From: Nonlabens sp.
GTDB lineage: Bacteria; Bacteroidota; Bacteroidia; Flavobacteriales; Flavobacteriaceae
NCBI GenBank assembly: GCA_020630715.1
Contig: JAHDIQ010000006.1
Location: 124,001 to 188,000, forward strand
Reading direction: 5' to 3'
Length of the DNA stretch: 64,000 bases
Shown: positions 52,053 through 60,679 of the stretch, piece after piece
How positions within the stretch are numbered: the stretch's first letter is position 1
Layout of the letters: the number at the start of each line of letters is the position of its first letter
Notes under the pieces: model-generated
The model's database searches: none
What the model was told of the DNA's origin: nothing
The model's input: only the letters and a program-made list of their open reading frames with translations
Program-made: the position numbers and the translations under genes

Positions 52053-52700
52053 ATGAAACAAGTTTATTTCATGCCAGGATTGGCAGCATCAGAATTAATA
52101 TTTGAGAACATCAAATTACCTCAGGATCAGTTTGAGGTTCATCTCATGCACTGGATTATTCCTGAGAAAAAAGAATCTTTAGAGAACTATTGCGCTAGAT
52201 TGTTAGATCAAATCACTCATCATAATCCCGTTCTTGTAGGTGTTTCTTTTGGTGGTATTGTGGTTCAAGAAATATCAAAACAAATTGCAGTAGAGAAGCT
52301 CATTATCATTTCTAGTGTGAAATCTAGCAAGGAATTTCCTAGAAGAATGCGATTTTCAAAAACTACAGGAATGCATAAAATACTGCCCACAGGTCTTGTC
52401 GTGAGTTTAGAAAGTTTATTAAAATATTCCTTTGGTATCGCTCCAAAACGCCTTGAGTTATACCAGAAGTACCTTTCCATGAATGATAAACGTTATTTAG
52501 ACTGGGCACTAGATACTATTGTGAACTGGCAACAAGAAGAACCTTTAGATGGGATTATTCACATTCATGGAGATAAAGATCCAGTATTTCCTATAAAGTA
52601 TATCAACAATTGCACAGTTGTTGATAATGGTACTCATATCATGATCATTAATAGATTCAGATGGTTTAATGAAAAGTTACCTGATATCATTTTGTCTTAG
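52053..52700 (+). CDS. Alpha/beta hydrolase
   Basis: 215 residues. Nucleophile Ser in LVGVSFGGIVVQEI (about residue 70), Asp in HIHGDKDPVFPI and His in DNGTHIMI complete the triad. Short lid. Substrate unknown. A TATCTT/AAGATA inverted repeat at 51969-51983 lies in its upstream spacer. Confidence 0.85.
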   Translation: MKQVYFMPGLAASELIFENIKLPQDQFEVHLMHWIIPEKKESLENYCARLLDQITHHNPVLVGVSFGGIVVQEISKQIAVEKLIIISSVKSSKEFPRRMRFSKTTGMHKILPTGLVVSLESLLKYSFGIAPKRLELYQKYLSMNDKRYLDWALDTIVNWQQEEPLDGIIHIHGDKDPVFPIKYINNCTVVDNGTHIMIINRFRWFNEKLPDIILS

Positions 52701-52752
52701 AACTTTCTAGGACTTGTGGTTATCATTATATTTAACGCAAAAGAAATTCTCT

Positions 52753-53691
52753 ATGAAAAAGATATGGCTAGGCGCTGGAATTGTAATCGTTTTACTCATA
52801 GGCGTAAGTGCTGTGCAGCAGGATAGTGGACCATTAGAAAAATCTACAAATGAAACTCCTGCCTTAAAAGAACCTTCTAGAGTAGGTGATTACGGTGTAT
52901 ATTCCTTAAAATTACCTCAGACATTAGATTTTGCAGGTGAAAATGTACCATTACATCAACCAGATATTAAAGAACGCGCAGACCGTGAGTTTCTAGTAAA
53001 TACCTACTGGCAGTCTAACGGTATCATGCTTATTAAAAAGTCAAAAAAGTTTTTCCCTATCATAGAACCTATTCTCGCAGAAGAAGGAATTCCAGACGAT
53101 TTTAAATACCTAGCCGTTATTGAAAGTGGACTAGCTAATGTGAAATCACCAGCTGGTGCATCAGGATTCTGGCAAATTATGAAAGTGACCGGTCGTGAAC
53201 TAGGTCTAGAGGTTAATGAAAACGTGGACGAACGTTACCATCTAGAAAAAGCAACTCGCGCCGCTTGTAAATATTTAAAGCAAAGTAAAGCCCGTTTTGG
53301 TAGCTGGACGCTTGCGGCTGCAGCTTATAATGCGGGAAACGCAGGAATCAACAAAGAGTTAGACAGACAGCAGGTAAGTGATTATTACGACCTATTACTC
53401 AATCCAGAAACGGGAAGATATATGTTTAGAATTTTAGCATTAAAAGAAATTTTGAAAGCTCCAGAAAGCTTCGGTTTTAACGTTGCACCAGATTCTTACT
53501 ACTATCAGGTTCCTACAGAAAAGAAAGCTGTGGACTTTGAAATTGATGATTTAGCCTCTTTCGCGAAAGCGAACAACATCAACTACAAGGTTTTAAAGAT
53601 TCATAATCCGTGGTTAAGAGAAAACAAGCTGAACAACAAGTCTAAAAAGTTGTATCATATTGAAATTCCTCTTGCAGGATATTATGACTAG
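52753..53691 (+). CDS. MltD-like lytic transglycosylase
   Basis: 312 residues from the ATG at 52753 (MKKIWLGAGIVIVLLIG; an upstream in-frame ATG at 52714 would bury the signal). SLT catalytic domain: Glu in LAVIESGLANVKSPAGASG, FWQIMKVTG and AAAAYNAGNAGI. The LysM repeats of full MltD are not evident, though a LysM-like ~40 residues end the protein. A variant palindrome (53556-53571) encodes SFAKA. Confidence 0.9.
   Translation: MKKIWLGAGIVIVLLIGVSAVQQDSGPLEKSTNETPALKEPSRVGDYGVYSLKLPQTLDFAGENVPLHQPDIKERADREFLVNTYWQSNGIMLIKKSKKFFPIIEPILAEEGIPDDFKYLAVIESGLANVKSPAGASGFWQIMKVTGRELGLEVNENVDERYHLEKATRAACKYLKQSKARFGSWTLAAAAYNAGNAGINKELDRQQVSDYYDLLLNPETGRYMFRILALKEILKAPESFGFNVAPDSYYYQVPTEKKAVDFEIDDLASFAKANNINYKVLKIHNPWLRENKLNNKSKKLYHIEIPLAGYYD
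53556..53571. repeat. Dispersed palindrome, variant, inside a CDS
   Basis: CTCTTTCGCGAAAGCG, two bases from consensus, coding S-F-A-K-A in the transglycosylase. Confidence 0.75.
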
Positions 53692-53694
53692 CGC

Positions 53695-55164
53695 ATGGTA
53701 GAATGGATAGGACGTAACTGGTTTTTATGCCTACTCATTGCAAATTATGTGGTAGCTATTACCGCTGCCTTTTTCTTAATACGTAGTAATCAGAATCCAC
53801 GTAAGACAGTATCTTCCTTACTATTTTTAGTAGCCTTACCTTTTATAGGCTTGGGAATTTATTACTTCTTTGGTCTAGAATATCGTAAGTCTAAGATTTT
53901 TGCACGTAAAGATCTCAATGCTCACCAGTTAATCATGGACTGGAATAAACGGTTGCGTGTAAGTGATGATGATCTGGATAAGTATGAACAGACCTTTCTA
54001 GAAGATCGCTTAAAAATGGTGAAATTATTACGCCATAATCAGTCTGCACCGTTAACCTTAGGCAATGAACTAGAGGTCCTTATCAACGGTCGCAGTAAGT
54101 TTGATCATTTATTTGAGGATATTAAAAATACCCAGAATCACATCCATCTAGAATATTTTATTTTTAAGGATGATCACATAGGTACAGAACTTATAGATCA
54201 TTTAATTACTGCGGCAAATCGTGGTGTTAGTGTAAAGATCATATTTGACGCTGTAGGAAGCGATTTGTCTAGAAAAGCCTTACGCAGGTTTGAAGATGCT
54301 GGAATAGAATATGAGGTATTTATGCCTGTTATATTCTCTAAATTCACTCGTAAAGCAAATTACAGGAACCACCGTAAAATCGTAGTGATCGATGGTATTA
54401 TAGGTTATGTAGGTGGCGTTAATATTAGTGACGATTATGTGAATGAACCTATTAATAGAAATGGTGAATACTGGCGTGATACGCATTTACGTATAAAAGG
54501 TCATGCGGTTAAGAGCCTACAAGCGCAATGGTTACTCAACTGGTATTTTTGTAAAGACATTGAAGATGTTTCTAACATTCCTCAAGAATACTTCCCAGAA
54601 TTAGAACTACCAGAAAATAAAGCCGTTCAAATAGCCGCTAGCGGTCCAGATACAGATTGGGCTAATATTATGGAGGCTTTATTCATCGCAATTAATACTG
54701 CAGAAGAAAATGTGTACATCACAACTCCATATTTTATTCCTAATGAGGCGATACTAACATCTCTTAAAAGTGCAGCACGTAGCGGTATAGAAATCCACAT
54801 CATGGTTCCTAAGAAAGGAGATAGCTGGGCAGCACGCTATGCTAGTAGATCTTATTTTAAAGGATTACTAGAAAGTGGTATTCATTTACACTGGTATCAT
54901 AAAGGAATGTTACATGCAAAAACCATGGTGGTAGACGATAAGTTTGCCACGATAGGAACTTCAAATATGGATTATCGTAGTTTTGATATCAATTTTGAGA
55001 TCAACGCATTGATTTATGATCGTGAAATCGCTTTACAATTAAATAAAGAATTCCAGAATGACTTACAGCATTGTGAAGAAGTAAAATTAGACTTGTGGAA
55101 TCAACGCGATAAAGTCAATAAATTTAAAGAGTCTTTTTGTAGATTGTGGTCACCATTATTATAA
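53695..55164 (+). CDS. cls: Cardiolipin synthase
   Basis: 489 residues. Two N-terminal helices (about 6-30 and 38-60), then two PLD motifs: HRKIVVIDGIIGYVGGVN and HAKTMVVDDKFATIGTSN. It condenses phosphatidylglycerols at the inner membrane. Three bases after the transglycosylase stop and one before the TauE-like gene, so an operon. Confidence 0.95.
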   Translation: MVEWIGRNWFLCLLIANYVVAITAAFFLIRSNQNPRKTVSSLLFLVALPFIGLGIYYFFGLEYRKSKIFARKDLNAHQLIMDWNKRLRVSDDDLDKYEQTFLEDRLKMVKLLRHNQSAPLTLGNELEVLINGRSKFDHLFEDIKNTQNHIHLEYFIFKDDHIGTELIDHLITAANRGVSVKIIFDAVGSDLSRKALRRFEDAGIEYEVFMPVIFSKFTRKANYRNHRKIVVIDGIIGYVGGVNISDDYVNEPINRNGEYWRDTHLRIKGHAVKSLQAQWLLNWYFCKDIEDVSNIPQEYFPELELPENKAVQIAASGPDTDWANIMEALFIAINTAEENVYITTPYFIPNEAILTSLKSAARSGIEIHIMVPKKGDSWAARYASRSYFKGLLESGIHLHWYHKGMLHAKTMVVDDKFATIGTSNMDYRSFDINFEINALIYDREIALQLNKEFQNDLQHCEEVKLDLWNQRDKVNKFKESFCRLWSPLL

Positions 55165-55165
55165 T

Positions 55166-55567
55166 ATGAAACCAAAAAAGAAAATGAGTTTAGAAATTAT
55201 TTTATTGCTATTGCTTTTAGGGATTTTAGCAGGTTTTTTAAGCGGTAGTGTAGGAGTAGGTGGTGGCGTGATCATGGTACCATTAGCAATATGGTTTTTA
55301 GGATATTCACAGCATCAAGCGCAAGGTATGAGTCTTGCAGTTCTCGCTGTTCCCGTAACATTTATTGCGGCATATACCTACCATAAAAATGGTCATGAAT
55401 TAGACTGGCGTTATGCATTAATCATCGCAGCTGCATTTGTGGTAGGTGGATATTTTGGATCTAAATTTGCCGTTAATATTAATCAGCAGTTGCTTAAAAA
55501 GATTTTTGGTGTGATATTAATTATCGTAGCGATTAAGATGATTTTCTTTTCTGGTGCAAAAGCCTAA
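55166..55567 (+). CDS. Half-size TauE/SafE (TSUP) permease
   Basis: 133 residues with about four helices and the family motif GFLSGSVGVGGGVIMVPLA at the N-terminus. Full TSUP proteins have two such repeats in about 250 residues, so this is a single-repeat form that may work as a dimer. No second half adjoins. Substrate (sulfite, sulfonate or other anion) unknown. Confidence 0.82.
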   Translation: MKPKKKMSLEIILLLLLLGILAGFLSGSVGVGGGVIMVPLAIWFLGYSQHQAQGMSLAVLAVPVTFIAAYTYHKNGHELDWRYALIIAAAFVVGGYFGSKFAVNINQQLLKKIFGVILIIVAIKMIFFSGAKA

Positions 55568-55639
55568 TTAATTAAGACATCGATAACAGTTTCATTTCTC
55601 GAATAGTAGTTTCTTTACGGCATAAATAAACATACTATC

Positions 55640-56479
55640 ATGAAACAATATTTCTTTTCATTATTTCTAGCAGTTGGATTAGTTACAACGGCACAAATAG
55701 AAGCACCACAGCCTAGTCCTAGCGCTATGGTAAAACAAACAGTAGGTCTTACAGAAGTTACTTTAGAATATTCTCGTCCAGCAATGCGTGGTAGAGCAAT
55801 TTTCGGTGAATTAGTTCCTTTTGATAAATTATGGCGTACAGGAGCAAATGGTAATTCTACAATTACTTTTTCTGATGATGTAATGTTGGCAGGCACTGCT
55901 GTTAAAGCAGGAACTTATGCAATTTTTACCAAGCCTGGTAAAAAATCTTGGGAAGTAATGTTATATTCTGATTATTCAAATTGGGGAACTCCACGCGATT
56001 GGGATGCCTCTAAAGTTGTTGCTACCGCAACGGTTCCAGTGCAGTCTTTAAACATGGCTCAAGAAAGCTGGACCATAACAATAGGTGAAATAGCTATGGA
56101 TAAAGCACATCTACAAATGATGTGGGATAAGACATTAGTTCAAGTACCATTCACAGTTCCTACAGCAGATAAAACTCAAGCTAGTATCGATAAAGTAATG
56201 GCAGGTCCTGGTGCTAATGATTATTATCAGGCAGCAGCATTTTATCTAGAAGCTGGAAAAGATATGAAGCAAGCGCATTCATGGATTTCTAAAGCGGTAG
56301 AGTTACGTCCTGAAGCATTCTGGATGTTTACTAGAAAATCTTTAATAGAAGAAAAAATGGGAGATGCAAAAGCTGCTGTAAAAACAGCTAAGAAAGCTCT
56401 TGAGATCGCTCAAAAAGCCGGTAATGCAGATTATGTAAAAATTAATACTGACAATTTAAAGCGTTGGGGCGCGATGTAG
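55640..56479 (+). CDS. DUF2911 secreted protein
   Basis: 279 residues with signal peptide (about 1-18, ending AQI). DUF2911 occupies about 25-165, with VTLEYSRPAMRGRAIFGEL and LWRTGANGNSTITFS; the C-terminal ~90 residues are TPR-like (AYYLEAG...; SWISKAVELRP). Function unknown; periplasmic. A composite repeat and a terminator follow. Confidence 0.87.
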   Translation: MKQYFFSLFLAVGLVTTAQIEAPQPSPSAMVKQTVGLTEVTLEYSRPAMRGRAIFGELVPFDKLWRTGANGNSTITFSDDVMLAGTAVKAGTYAIFTKPGKKSWEVMLYSDYSNWGTPRDWDASKVVATATVPVQSLNMAQESWTITIGEIAMDKAHLQMMWDKTLVQVPFTVPTADKTQASIDKVMAGPGANDYYQAAAFYLEAGKDMKQAHSWISKAVELRPEAFWMFTRKSLIEEKMGDAKAAVKTAKKALEIAQKAGNADYVKINTDNLKRWGAM

Positions 56480-56482
56480 TAA

Positions 56483-56522
56483 CGCTGTCGCGCGCTGCAC
56501 TGAGCTTGTCGAAGTGAAAGCG
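56483..56522. repeat. Dispersed palindrome split by a second repeat
   Basis: The left half CGCTGTCGCG (one mismatch) and the right half AAAGCG of the palindrome flank 24 bases (56493-56516) containing TGCACTGAGCTTGTCGAAGTG, which I recall as a common dispersed repeat in flavobacterial genomes. Confidence 0.7.
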
Positions 56523-56537
56523 AAATATCATAATTAT

Positions 56538-56572
56538 AAAAACCACCTATAATATTCTAGGTGGTTTTTTTA
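56538..56572 (+). terminator. Intrinsic terminator after DUF2911
   Basis: AAAAACCACCT / AGGTGGTTTTT stem with T-run; loop ATAATATTCT. Confidence 0.85.
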
Positions 56573-56629
56573 TACCTAGACGCAACCTTTTTAAGTTTAT
56601 GTTACTATATTGATATAGACTAAAAAATA

Positions 56630-57187
56630 GTGGAACTACAACAACTCATAAGACGATGTAAAAATCAAGAACGAGACGCGCAGGAGTTACTTTATCGCAG
56701 ATATAAGGATACACTATTTATTCTTTCTTTAAAATATTGTAGGTCTAGAGAACAAGCACATGATAATTTACATGATGCATTCGTTTCTATATTTCAATCG
56801 ATAGATCGTTATAAAGGAACGGGTAGTTTTGAAGGCTGGATGAAGCGTATAGTAATTAATAAAGCAATTAATAAATACAAGGATAAAACTCTTCTTAATG
56901 TGGTGCTTAATGAAGAAATTACTAAAGATGTTAGCCTTGAAGAATCCAGTTTAGAGCATCTTGAATTATCTAAAATTTTAGAATTAATACAGAAATTACC
57001 AGATCGTTATAGACTTGTCTTTAACCTATATGAACTCGATGGGTTTACACATCAGGAAATAGCAGATGTATTGGGCATTTCTACGGGAACTTCAAAATCT
57101 AATTTACATAGATCCAAACTTATTCTTAAAGAGCAGATTAATGCTTTAAGGTTAAATAATAAAAATTACATCAAAAATGGGAGCTAA
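56630..57187 (+). CDS. ECF-type RNA polymerase sigma factor
   Basis: 185 residues, GTG start. Region 2: CKNQERDAQELLYRRYKDTLF... and DAFVSIFQSIDRYKG; region 4: LPDRYRLVFNLYELDGFTHQEIADVLGI. No region 3. Followed, with an 11-base overlap, by a membrane protein that has the features of its anti-sigma factor. Confidence 0.92.
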   Translation: MELQQLIRRCKNQERDAQELLYRRYKDTLFILSLKYCRSREQAHDNLHDAFVSIFQSIDRYKGTGSFEGWMKRIVINKAINKYKDKTLLNVVLNEEITKDVSLEESSLEHLELSKILELIQKLPDRYRLVFNLYELDGFTHQEIADVLGISTGTSKSNLHRSKLILKEQINALRLNNKNYIKNGS

Positions 57188-58589
57188 TCACGATAACATC
57201 GGTAAGTCTATAGGAGAGAATCTTAAAGGATTAAGAGATGCTCCAGATGAAGAACTTTGGGGTCGTATTTCTGAGACTCTAGATAAGAAAAAGAAGAAGC
57301 GACTAGCACCTATTTGGTGGCTTTTTGGCGGTATAGGTATAGGCACGTTACTTTTATTTTTAGGGACATATTTCAATGATCAACCTGGAATTGATCAAAA
57401 ACAAAATCTAATTTTAAAAGAAACACTGGATTCAAGTATAGAAAATGGTAATGTAAACCACATATTAAAATCAGTTACTCATACTTCTGAAAATTCATTA
57501 ATGGATACTTTAAGTAATTCATCCGTGGTTGATAATAAGGTGAACTCAAAAAATCCGAACAATTTACGTACTAGTAAATCACTAGTAATTTCAAACACAC
57601 AAAAAGCTACGGAATCAGTAATCAATAGCTCATATGCCCATGATAATGAAAAAATTACTGCAGAATTTAAACATAAAGGTGCACTTGATGAAAATCACCC
57701 AACTACAAATCCAAATTTTAGTAAAGAAAGTAAAGTGTCCTTTATTGACGAAAGTGGCACTAATAATAAGATCATTGATACCGGCAAAGAGACACGAGAT
57801 TTATCGAGTAGGGATAGCCTATTAAACTTAAGAAACCTCCGTAAAGAACAGCGTAAAAAATCGATCGCAGAGAATAAAAAAGTACAAGATTTAAAAGACA
57901 GCCTTTCATCTAAGAGTAATGACTCGCCATGGAGTGTGACATTGATGGGTATTGGTTCGTTTTATCAAAACTTAAATAATGGAAGCGCTTTAGGTGAAAT
58001 TTATAACGATTTAGATGTTACTAATAAAGCTAGTATAAACTATGGAATGTCTTTAAATTTCAATGCAAACGATTATATCCAGTTAAGAATAGGAGTAAAT
58101 CATTTAAGATTTAATCAAACTACAGTTAATATCCCTGCTAATGCTTCTGAACTATCAAGCTTGAGAACCATATTGTATGGATCTGTGACAGAACAAGAAA
58201 TTAATAACTTTCTTACTAATTCAAATCAAGAGGAAGTAGATATTGATCAAAAATTAAATTATGTAGAAATACCGTTTGAATTTCGTGTTAGATTGAATGA
58301 TGATAAATTACAATTTAGTACGATTTTGGGATGGAGTTACATGATGAATTTAGATAATTCATTTATTCTACGTTCTAATGATGGTGAATTAGTTTTAGGA
58401 AAACACTCTCTATTAAATGATTCTAACTTTAATATTAATGCTGGATTTGGTTTACGTAGCCCTATAGCAAAAAGACTTTATATCAATGCTGATTTAATGT
58501 TTAAATATCAACTTAGAGCCTATTCACAATTACCTGATAATTATCCAGCCTTTTTCAATTTACAAACAGGAATTGAGTATAAATTCTAA
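57177..58589 (+). CDS. Candidate anti-sigma factor fused to a beta-barrel domain
   Basis: 470 residues. A short N-terminal cytosolic part (about 1-40, DAPDEELWGRISETLD) is followed by one membrane helix (about 44-63), a ~180-residue low-complexity Ser/Asn/Lys region, and from about 250 a porin-like OMP beta-barrel domain (WSVTLMGIGSFYQ..., IPFEFRVRLND, ... IEYKF). An inner-membrane helix joined to an outer-membrane-type barrel could span the envelope. Role as anti-sigma is inferred from order and overlap with the ECF gene. Confidence 0.72.
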   Translation: MGANHDNIGKSIGENLKGLRDAPDEELWGRISETLDKKKKKRLAPIWWLFGGIGIGTLLLFLGTYFNDQPGIDQKQNLILKETLDSSIENGNVNHILKSVTHTSENSLMDTLSNSSVVDNKVNSKNPNNLRTSKSLVISNTQKATESVINSSYAHDNEKITAEFKHKGALDENHPTTNPNFSKESKVSFIDESGTNNKIIDTGKETRDLSSRDSLLNLRNLRKEQRKKSIAENKKVQDLKDSLSSKSNDSPWSVTLMGIGSFYQNLNNGSALGEIYNDLDVTNKASINYGMSLNFNANDYIQLRIGVNHLRFNQTTVNIPANASELSSLRTILYGSVTEQEINNFLTNSNQEEVDIDQKLNYVEIPFEFRVRLNDDKLQFSTILGWSYMMNLDNSFILRSNDGELVLGKHSLLNDSNFNINAGFGLRSPIAKRLYINADLMFKYQLRAYSQLPDNYPAFFNLQTGIEYKF

Positions 58590-58840
58590 GGCTTTTCACT
58601 TAATAAATTCACAGTAATAATCATTAATAACCCTAACCAGTAAAAACCCTGAACAGCCTTAATCAATAGTTGTTTTCTAGGCCTTGCCCATTCATACATA
58701 CTCTTATTTAAACTAGAATAATGAGCAATGGATTTTAAACGATTATCAATGATGTAAGCCATAAAAAAAGGCACCACAAATCTATTCCACAGATATATTA
58801 CAATTACTATGACTAGTAGCTGAAATCCATTCATTATCAA
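58586..58840 (-). CDS. Small membrane protein, two helices
   Basis: 84 residues; two hydrophobic segments (about 7-30 and 61-79) with a basic loop (WARPRKQLLIK). Overlaps the symporter gene by four bases and its convergent neighbour by four. Function unknown. Confidence 0.65.
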   Translation of the reverse strand: MIMNGFQLLVIVIVIYLWNRFVVPFFMAYIIDNRLKSIAHYSSLNKSMYEWARPRKQLLIKAVQGFYWLGLLMIITVNLLSEKP

Positions 58841-60558
58841 TTAAAAATATGCTCTGGATCGCTAGACTTTCCCTGCAATCCTAAAGCAATTCCTACTGTT
58901 AACAAAGCTCCTAATGGATTTAACCATAAAAATGGTAAGGTGCTTACGCCAGGAACAAACTCATCAACGCAATAGCACGCAATCACGATGGCTTCAGAAA
59001 TTAGTGCCGCTATAAATATGGCGCGACCTTTTACTTTTTTAAAGTAAAAAGCGACTAAGAATATTCCTAAAATAGTTCCATAAAACAGTGATCCTATAAT
59101 GTTAACCAGTTGAATCAAATTATCAAATAAAGAAACTACACTAGCAAAACCTATGGCAATAATTCCCCACATGAGTGTGAACCATTTACTCATGCGTACG
59201 TAATGGTCATCATCTTTTTCTGGGCTGTGTTTAAATCGCTTATAAATATCTACTGCCGTAGTACTAGATAGTGCATTTAGCTCACTAGCAGTAGAACTCA
59301 TCGCTGCACTTAAAATAACAGCTAATAATAATCCTATTAATCCTTTAGGTAGATGGTTTAAGATAAAGTGAATAAAAACAAAATCCTTATCATTAGTTTC
59401 AATACCATCATCTGCCTTTTTAATAAGTTGTCTCGCTGCCTCACGATTATACTCCTCATTAATTCTAAAGAATTCAAGTCTACGTTCTAGTTTGTCTTCT
59501 GGTGCAATGAATTCTCCATTAAGCTTCTTTGCATAATCGCGTTGCATGGCTTGTTTTTCAGCTAGAATAGAGTAGTGCTGTTTTTGTAATTCCTGATATT
59601 CTGTAGCATATTCACTTTCTAGAACCGCTTTCTCTGCCGCAGGATTAAAGTTTAACGGTGTATTGTTGAATTGATAGAATACAAAAACCATCACACCTAC
59701 CATAAGAATAAAGAATTGCATCGGGACTTTTAAGAGTCCATTAAATAGCAATCCTATTCGCATTTGTTTTACAGATTTCCCTGATAAATAACGCTGTACT
59801 TGTGATTGATCTGTTCCAAAATAACTCAGCATTAAAAACGTAGCACCAAATAAAGCACTCCACACATTATAGCGATCATCTAGTGAGAAGTCAAAATCTA
59901 AGATTTTCATCTTATCTGCACTACCAGCCATGGTTAATGCATTGTCAAATGTTACGTTATCTGGCAACTGTGTTACGATAAGTACAAATGCCGTGATCAT
60001 ACCAGCCATAATGACGATCATTTGTTGCTTTTGGGTAACGTTTACTGCTTTAGTTCCACCAGAAACGGTATAAATAATAACGAGAACACCTATAATGATA
60101 TTCAGATATTTTAATTCCCAATCCAGTACAGCACTTAATATAATGGCTGGTGCGTAAATGGTGATTCCAGCAGCAAGGCCACGTTGTATTAAAAATAATA
60201 TGGCAGCTAGAGATCTGGTTTTTAAGTCAAAACGTTTTTCTAGAAACTCATAAGCCGTATAGACTTTTAGCTTATGGTAAATAGGAATAAAAGTGACACA
60301 AATGATAATAATCGCTATAGGTAACCCAAAGTAAAACTGAACAAATTCTAAACCATCTGTATACGCCTGTCCTGGTGTGCTTAAAAAAGTAATCGCACTG
60401 GCTTGCGTCGCCATGACAGATAATCCTACGGTCCACCAGCGAGCATCGCCACCTTTTATGTATTCTTCACTAGTTTGTGCACCTCGTGTTTTATAAACAC
60501 CATAAAGTACGATGAATGCAAGCGTAGAGCTCAGTAGGAGCCAATCAATGATTTCCAT
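58837..60558 (-). CDS. Sodium:solute symporter (SSS family)
   Basis: 573 residues with about 13 membrane helices. Typical N-terminus RGAQTSEEYIKGGDARWWTVGLSV; sodium-site-type region in ILSAAMSSTASELNALSST. A long extra segment between about 300 and 375 is charged and likely cytosolic. Substrate (sugar, sialate or other) unknown; the PIG-L neighbour suggests an amino-sugar link, as inference. Confidence 0.9.
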   Translation of the reverse strand: MEIIDWLLLSSTLAFIVLYGVYKTRGAQTSEEYIKGGDARWWTVGLSVMATQASAITFLSTPGQAYTDGLEFVQFYFGLPIAIIIICVTFIPIYHKLKVYTAYEFLEKRFDLKTRSLAAILFLIQRGLAAGITIYAPAIILSAVLDWELKYLNIIIGVLVIIYTVSGGTKAVNVTQKQQMIVIMAGMITAFVLIVTQLPDNVTFDNALTMAGSADKMKILDFDFSLDDRYNVWSALFGATFLMLSYFGTDQSQVQRYLSGKSVKQMRIGLLFNGLLKVPMQFFILMVGVMVFVFYQFNNTPLNFNPAAEKAVLESEYATEYQELQKQHYSILAEKQAMQRDYAKKLNGEFIAPEDKLERRLEFFRINEEYNREAARQLIKKADDGIETNDKDFVFIHFILNHLPKGLIGLLLAVILSAAMSSTASELNALSSTTAVDIYKRFKHSPEKDDDHYVRMSKWFTLMWGIIAIGFASVVSLFDNLIQLVNIIGSLFYGTILGIFLVAFYFKKVKGRAIFIAALISEAIVIACYCVDEFVPGVSTLPFLWLNPLGALLTVGIALGLQGKSSDPEHIFN

Positions 60559-60679
60559 AAACGGATGTTATGATGTAAAAAATGACCGCAAACAATAGAT
60601 TTGCGACGATAACGAATATGTAGAACTTATTCCAGCGTTTAGAATCGCTGGAGCTCTGTGGTGTTGATTTTTGTTCCAT
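60545..60679 (-). CDS. Tiny membrane protein between deacetylase and symporter
   Basis: 44 residues, too short for usual ORF calls. It opens MEQKSTPQSSSDSKRWNK and has one helix (FYIFVIVANLLFAVIFYIIT). It overlaps the 3' end of the PIG-L gene by 41 bases and the 5' end of the symporter by 14. The lack of stops, an ATG and the helix make it credible. It may be a symporter accessory subunit. Confidence 0.7.
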   Translation of the reverse strand: MEQKSTPQSSSDSKRWNKFYIFVIVANLLFAVIFYIITSVYGNH

